Source: CAWGYT01 sp963826795
GTDB lineage: Bacteria > Planctomycetota > Planctomycetia > Pirellulales > Pirellulaceae
Length of the DNA stretch: 64,000 nucleotides
Direction: 5' to 3'
Assembly: GCA_963826795.1 (NCBI GenBank)
Contig: CAWGYT010000024.1
Coordinates: 1 to 64,000, forward strand
Part shown: positions 59,813 through 64,000 of the stretch, piece by piece
Numbering within the stretch: the stretch's first letter is position 1
Layout: every line of letters begins with the position of its first letter
Translations under genes and position numbers: made by a program
The notes under the pieces: generated by a model
What the model saw: the letters and a program-made list of their open reading frames with translations, nothing else
Told to the model about the DNA's origin: nothing
Database searches by the model: none

Positions 59813-61546
59813 CTAAGTCCTTCGCCCGCGCGAAGGACGCCAAACGATCGCCAGTCCCATGCCGGCGATGAACGAACCCAGCAAGCCCGGCTCGGGCACC
59901 ATCAAGGCCCCACCGCGCGGACCTAGGCCGTAGCCTCCATCAATGAAGGCTGCCACCAGGTCGGACGTATCAAATTCCAAGTCACCGTTCCAATCGCCCG
60001 TTTCCCAACGCGAATTCGAGGCGATCGCGTCTTCGTATTCGCCAACCTGGAAGACCCGCACCAGATCCGCTTCATTGAATTCCCCATCCAGGTCGCTGTC
60101 GCCCAGCCAAGTGGACTTCAAATCCGCGATCCAAACCGTGCGATCACCGGCGTCCAGCACGCCGTTGAGATTCAGATCGTACTTGGATAGCAGATCGTCG
60201 CGGCGAATCGCCAGCGTCAACTCATCCAGGTCCGCTGCATCCAGCATCGCGTTCCCGTTGTAGTCTCCCGCTTGTTCAGAGAGTGTCACGTTATCGAAGC
60301 GAAAAATACTTCCCGAGAGACTCACGACGTAGAGGTTCCCTTCGTGGTCCTCGCCAAAGGAAGAGATGCCCTCAAGCGAACCGGCATCCGTCACAATCTG
60401 GTCAGTGCGAATCTGGAAATCCACGACCTTTTCACCGTCGAATCGCAGCGACCAGACCTGATTGGAAACGAAGTCGGCGAAGAAGTAATGTCCCTGCAGC
60501 GCGGGCAAAGGTCCGCGATAGACGTAGCCTCCGGTGACCGAGAATCCGCCCGTGGAACTGGACGAATGCCGGTAGTCATAAATCGGTCCCACGTAGTCAG
60601 GCGGCTCAGGGCCTCCCACGCTGGGCGTCTGAATCGTGCCTTCCCGCAGGCGCCATCCGTAGTTCTCCCCACCCGTACTGTCGGCCGACTGAAAGTTGAT
60701 CTCTTCCCGCTGGCCCTGGCCCACATCGGCGATCCAAAGGTCGCCCGTCAGCGAGTCGAAGCTGTTACGCCAGGAATTTCGCAAGCCGTAAGCCCAGATC
60801 TCGTCGTCGCCGTCGGCTCCCACAAAAGGATTCGTCGGCGGGATTCCGTAATTTCGGTTCTCATCATTGGGGAAGTCGTCGCGTGAAACGTCGAGACGTA
60901 ACATCTTGCCCAGCAAATTGTCCGTCAGATCTTGTCCGTTCCCGATCGACGGCGTGTGTCCGGTCCCCTGGTCGTTGCTCGAGCCGCCGTCACCAACCGC
61001 AACATACAGCAGACCGTCGGGCCCAAAGTCCATCCAACCGGCGTTGTGATTCGACTGAGGTTGGCTGATCGTCAGAATCGTTTCCGCCGAGTTCGCGTCA
61101 GCCACATTTGGGTCTTCGCTGACTCGGTACCGGACGATGTTCGTCCGTCCGCTGCTCTCGGTGTAGTTGACGTAAAACTCACCCGTGTCGGAAAAGTTGG
61201 GGTCGAAGGCCATGCCCAGCAGGCCCTGCTCGCCCCCGGTGCTCAGTCTTGCCAGATCAAGATACGGCGTCGCGAGCAGCTGTCCGGTGGACTGGTCGAG
61301 GATTTCAATTCGCCCGGTGTGCTGTTCCAAAATAAACAGACGGCTCGAATCGCCCGGAGCCGCCGTCGCAAAGACAGGTCGAGAGAGTCGCGTGGCGACG
61401 CGCGTGGCCTGGATCACTTGCTGACCGACGGCGGGTATTCCAGTGCCAATCACCAGCAAGAAAATCGGCAACCACAGAGGCACGCAGGTCGGCTTACGGG
61501 TGAGGTGGACAACCGGTCGCGATGCTTCTGTGGTGCGTTGTAACAT
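59813..61546 (-). CDS. PQQ-type glucose/sorbosone dehydrogenase-like protein with dockerin repeats and PEP-CTERM
   Basis: 577 residues. Signal peptide (LPIFLLVIGTGIPAVGQQ). Beta-propeller of the soluble glucose/sorbosone dehydrogenase family (about 45-400): GEQGLLGMAFDPNFSDTGEF, NHNAGWMDFGPDGLLYVAVG then DGGSSNDQGTGH, YGLRNSWRNSFDSLTGDLWI, ADVGQGQREEINF, NYGWRLREG. Then dockerin-like repeats about 425-545 (GDYNGNAMLDAADLDELTLA, GDSDLDGEFNEADLVRVFQV, GDWNGDLEFDTSDLVAAF). C-terminal PEP-CTERM signal (MVPEPGLLGSFIAGMGLAIV then WRPSRGRRT). A surface-sorted sugar-oxidising enzyme that needs PQQ; no PQQ or exosortase gene is in view. The region 59530-59812 shows only a short CCTTCGCCCGCGC repeat. 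Confidence 0.88.
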   Translation of the reverse strand: MLQRTTEASRPVVHLTRKPTCVPLWLPIFLLVIGTGIPAVGQQVIQATRVATRLSRPVFATAAPGDSSRLFILEQHTGRIEILDQSTGQLLATPYLDLARLSTGGEQGLLGMAFDPNFSDTGEFYVNYTESSGRTNIVRYRVSEDPNVADANSAETILTISQPQSNHNAGWMDFGPDGLLYVAVGDGGSSNDQGTGHTPSIGNGQDLTDNLLGKMLRLDVSRDDFPNDENRNYGIPPTNPFVGADGDDEIWAYGLRNSWRNSFDSLTGDLWIADVGQGQREEINFQSADSTGGENYGWRLREGTIQTPSVGGPEPPDYVGPIYDYRHSSSSTGGFSVTGGYVYRGPLPALQGHYFFADFVSNQVWSLRFDGEKVVDFQIRTDQIVTDAGSLEGISSFGEDHEGNLYVVSLSGSIFRFDNVTLSEQAGDYNGNAMLDAADLDELTLAIRRDDLLSKYDLNLNGVLDAGDRTVWIADLKSTWLGDSDLDGEFNEADLVRVFQVGEYEDAIASNSRWETGDWNGDLEFDTSDLVAAFIDGGYGLGPRGGALMVPEPGLLGSFIAGMGLAIVWRPSRGRRT

Positions 61547-61569
61547 GACTTCCTATCGCTATTCAGGGG

Positions 61570-62259
61570 TTAGCGAGATTGACGGCGGAGTCGCCCGCCA
61601 ACAAGGGCCAGTGACATGAGTCCCAGCGCCAGCGAGCTCGGTTCGGGTACCAGGCCCTGCACGAGTGCGTCTCCCACGTCGGCTCCCGACAAATCCGCAG
61701 TCGCCAGACCGTTGGCCTGGAGAAAACCCGCAAATTCGGGCGAGACGAGTAAGTTCGCCCCAACCGTCAGGCTGCTGGCCGTTGCTTCCAGCGTCGATGG
61801 GTTCTCGATATCAAATAAGAGCGCTTCCAGCCCTGTCGTGCTACTCACGTAGAAGCCACTGGCCAGTCCCGAGAGGGTTCCGGCGCGAGCCGCGTCGAAG
61901 GCGATCGAAAAATTCCCAACTTCGACTGCGTTGTCATTGAAAAAGACGGAGCCCGTATGCTCGATCGTGCCGCTGAACGTGCCCAGGAAATCACTATCGT
62001 CGTACGCGAACGTTGTCGGAAGGCTGGGAGCCGCCGCCGTCCGCGAATTGATTCCGAAGGCCACGGATCCTTCCAGAGCACCTGGGCTGATCACGTCTGC
62101 CGACACACCAGACAGCGTCAGGCCGGCTGCTGACGAAAGCAATTCGGTATCCAGCAGCACACTCGTTTGACCTGCCCCGATTTCGACATTCACGGCGCGT
62201 GCATTGGCATTCGCAAAAATCAGAACGGCGAGGCTGCAAATCAAGGTTTGATACTTCAT
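61570..62259 (-). CDS. PEP-CTERM sorting-domain protein
   Basis: 229 residues from the ATG at 62259 (MKYQTLICSLAVLIFANANA, a signal peptide); the frame reaches a TTG at 62277 that overlaps the ribosome-binding site GAGGA. The middle part is a Gly/Ala/Ser/Thr-rich, beta-rich domain without a recognised family (AAGLTLSGVSADVISPGALE, VFFNDNAVEVGNFSIAFDAA). The C-terminus is a full PEP-CTERM signal (LVPEPSSLALGLMSLALVGG then RLRRQSR). It lies 23 bases upstream of the PQQ-type dehydrogenase gene on the same strand, so both are probably expressed together. Confidence 0.85.
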   Translation of the reverse strand: MKYQTLICSLAVLIFANANARAVNVEIGAGQTSVLLDTELLSSAAGLTLSGVSADVISPGALEGSVAFGINSRTAAAPSLPTTFAYDDSDFLGTFSGTIEHTGSVFFNDNAVEVGNFSIAFDAARAGTLSGLASGFYVSSTTGLEALLFDIENPSTLEATASSLTVGANLLVSPEFAGFLQANGLATADLSGADVGDALVQGLVPEPSSLALGLMSLALVGGRLRRQSR

Positions 62260-62827
62260 AACGCGACAATTCCTCAAAGGTAATGGTAGACGTACAAGTT
62301 AAGTGACACAAGAGTCAACCGACCGACCGCCGAAGAGCGGGCGGGAAGCCTTTTCATGAGGTCATTAGCAGGAAGTCTCTTTGGGATGAGCGATTTATAA
62401 ATCAGACGAGGACTTCGCCGTTGCGCCGTCTCTGCTCCGTCTCTGCGCCGTCTCTGTGCCTTCTCGGCGCCGCCTCGGCGCGATCGATCCCTCGGCTCAG
62501 CTGAGCGTCGACCTTGTACGTTCTAGTTGCGGACGCGAAATCGGCAACCTGCTCGGACGCCTTTTCGCGATTCGACGTCGACCTTCGACTTGAGATTCTC
62601 GAGCGGAAGAATCGAGCGGTCCCCTCGGGGAGCGTTTCAGCGACGAATTGGGGGCGAGACGGGACGGCTGAGCGAGATGAATGCCCCGCTAACATCGGGT
62701 ATGCTGGTAGCCCGTATACAATTCTGACGATGAGCGGACGAACGAGGGTCGATGCGGCGTCGCGAGTCGCGGCTTGCGGGACCGACGAAAACTGCCATTT
62801 AGCCGAATCGTACGAGGAGAGGGGCCG
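62260..62827. other. Intergenic region, divergent promoter area
   Basis: About 570 bases between two divergent genes. It holds a short array of a 12-base CCGTCTCTGCGC-like unit (62428-62462, four imperfect copies) and otherwise no gene, tRNA or terminator I can support. Promoters for both flanking genes must lie here, but no consensus is clear. Confidence 0.5.
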
Positions 62828-64000
62828 ATGCGCCAGCCTTGGGAACTCGAACGCGTCTCACGGCGCGAGTTCGTGACGAGTATGGGAGCTCTCGGGGCCG
62901 CGGCGGCTCATGGCTGGGCGGGGGAGTCGCCAAGCGAAAACCGAGGGGGTGCATCGGACCGCGTCGAGGGTTTGCTGATCGGCGGATTACTCGGGGATGC
63001 GCTGGGTGGACCGGTGGAGTTTGCTGATCCTCCCAAGGTCGAGGCGGTCCTGCCCGGGACGCGTGCGTGGGGTGACGATCGCACCTTGACGGGGGAAGAG
63101 CGGACGCGACTTGCCAACGGTTTGTCACTGCTTTCATACGAGGAGCTAAGACCGAAAGCGGAGTCCTATGGACCGTGGCGAGATCGTGCACCGGCGGGAA
63201 CCGTCACGGACGATTCTCGTCACAAAATCGTCCTGATGCGCGCCTTGCGGAAGGCGACGGAAAGTGGCGCTTTACCGCTGAGCGTCCGTGACCTCGCACG
63301 GCAATACATCGACTTCACGCCGTTGCCAAATCAAATTCCCACCGGCCAGCTGGCCGCGCTCAACGACGAGGGGTTTCGCGAGTATCGCTACGCGGCTCGC
63401 TGGCTGATCGGCGGGCGGGATCCGGCTCAAGCGATGCCGCTGGAGCGACTCTGGGCAGGGATCGACAACTGCTCGGGGCAGATGCTGTTGCCCCCCCTGG
63501 CCGCGGTCTATCCGGGACAGCCCGAAGCCGCTTACCGCGCGGCCTATGCGTTGGATTTTGTCGATACCCCCGCGCGCGAGATCTCGCGGCGGCGCTGGTG
63601 GCGGCCTTGGCCGCGGCGCTGGATCCACGCTTGGATTCTCTCCCCTTGAATCGACGCTGGGAAGTCGTGCTTCACACGCTGCGTTCCGTCGACCCTTATC
63701 GATATGCGGAGGTTCCGTTTGCCGGCCGGCCACTACAACGCTGGTTGGATCGAGTCGATCGGTGGGTCGCGACAGCCAACGGCCATCCCGCGACGTTGTT
63801 CCGACTGCTCGAAACGGAAGGGCATCCCGTTTACTGGTGGGATGCCCACTTCACGCTGATCGTCCCGCTGGCCATGCTCAAGTTCTGCGAATATGACCCG
63901 CTGGCGGCCCTGAGCCTGACGCTTGATTTCGGACACGATACCGATTCTTACGCGCAGATTGTGGGCTGCCTGGTCGGAGCCGTTGGCGGAGCGTCGGTGT
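62828..64000 (+). CDS. Exported ADP-ribosylglycohydrolase family protein, cut by window end, one frameshift near 63580
   Basis: Start ATG 62828 with GGAGAGG upstream. A twin-arginine-like signal (VSRREFVTSMGALGAAAAHG) is followed by the family N-terminus EGLLIGGLLGDALGGPVEFA, the metal motif GTVTDDSRHKIVLM, and after the frameshift (near 63580: DTPAR then DLAAALVAALAAALDPRLDS) the second metal motif DFGHDTDSYAQIVGCLVGAV at the window end. The ligand Asp and Thr/Ser residues are kept. It acts on ADP-ribosylated proteins or small molecules in relatives; export is unusual. Only the very C-terminus is missing. Confidence 0.82.

Noticed and set aside
59526..59843. Small open frame between the MFS and dehydrogenase genes.
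   Set aside because: Runs across a short CCTTCGCCCGCGC repeat, has no ribosome-binding site and no recognisable sequence.

Overview
The window looks like chromosomal DNA of a Planctomycetota bacterium, most likely a Pirellulales-type lineage. Reasons: a PVC-type membrane-bound dehydrogenase/HEAT/cytochrome c protein, a DUF1549/DUF1553 cytochrome protein paired with a DUF1501 protein, two giant extracellular proteins that start with the LEPR-XLL-like motif (LEARHLL, LEARCVL), three PEP-CTERM proteins, planctomycete dockerin-like repeats and a DUF5060 glycosidase-like protein. I see no rRNA, no convincing tRNA, no CRISPR array, no phage and no transposase.

Layout. 0-3 kb, minus strand: a degenerate receiver-like protein, a FeeM-like N-acyl amino acid synthase, a DevB/HlyD adaptor and a DevC-like ABC permease that runs off the left edge; they read as one operon making and exporting a lipid-like product. 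3.6-6.3 kb, minus: NodU/CmcH carbamoyltransferase, SxtJ-like and DUF5989 membrane proteins. 6.7-13.1 kb, minus: a compact six-gene operon, KamA aminomutase, YkgJ Cys-cluster protein, two D-Ala-D-Ala-ligase-like ATP-grasp enzymes, a GNAT-histone deacetylase fusion and a second GNAT. This is my best candidate for an undescribed pathway (lysine/beta-lysine derived amide chemistry). 13.9-15.4 kb: FAD-linked sugar-lactone oxidase. 15.6-30 kb, plus: beta-helix/diheme cytochrome fusion, DUF962, aldehyde dehydrogenase, outer-membrane proteins, acyltransferase, PVC cytochrome protein. 30-36.7 kb: a giant adhesin-like protein. 36.7-46.3 kb: EEP phosphatase/nuclease, HEAT protein, LamG/PEP-CTERM protein, UspA, DUF1501 with DUF1549/1553, MtfA. 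46.5-54 kb: exported EEP protein and a 2,000-residue CotH/lamin-tail protein. 55-64 kb: atypical SDR, DUF5060 protein, MFS transporter, PQQ-type sugar dehydrogenase, PEP-CTERM protein and an exported ADP-ribosylglycohydrolase cut by the right edge.

Two features run across the whole window. First, five clusters of a composite palindromic repeat (CCTTCTCCC...GGGAGAAGG plus CCTCTCCC...GGGAGAGG) sit directly after gene stop codons, always in the same orientation relative to the gene they follow, and several have expanded into locus-specific 21-bp tandem arrays. A second repeat (GGGGTCAGGTC type) also sits at gene 3' ends. Second, thirteen otherwise well conserved genes are broken by single-base indels whose two reading frames join perfectly; the density is highest in the first 250 bases. 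This points to uncorrected sequencing or assembly errors rather than mass pseudogenisation, so I annotate these as single genes and give the approximate shift position.
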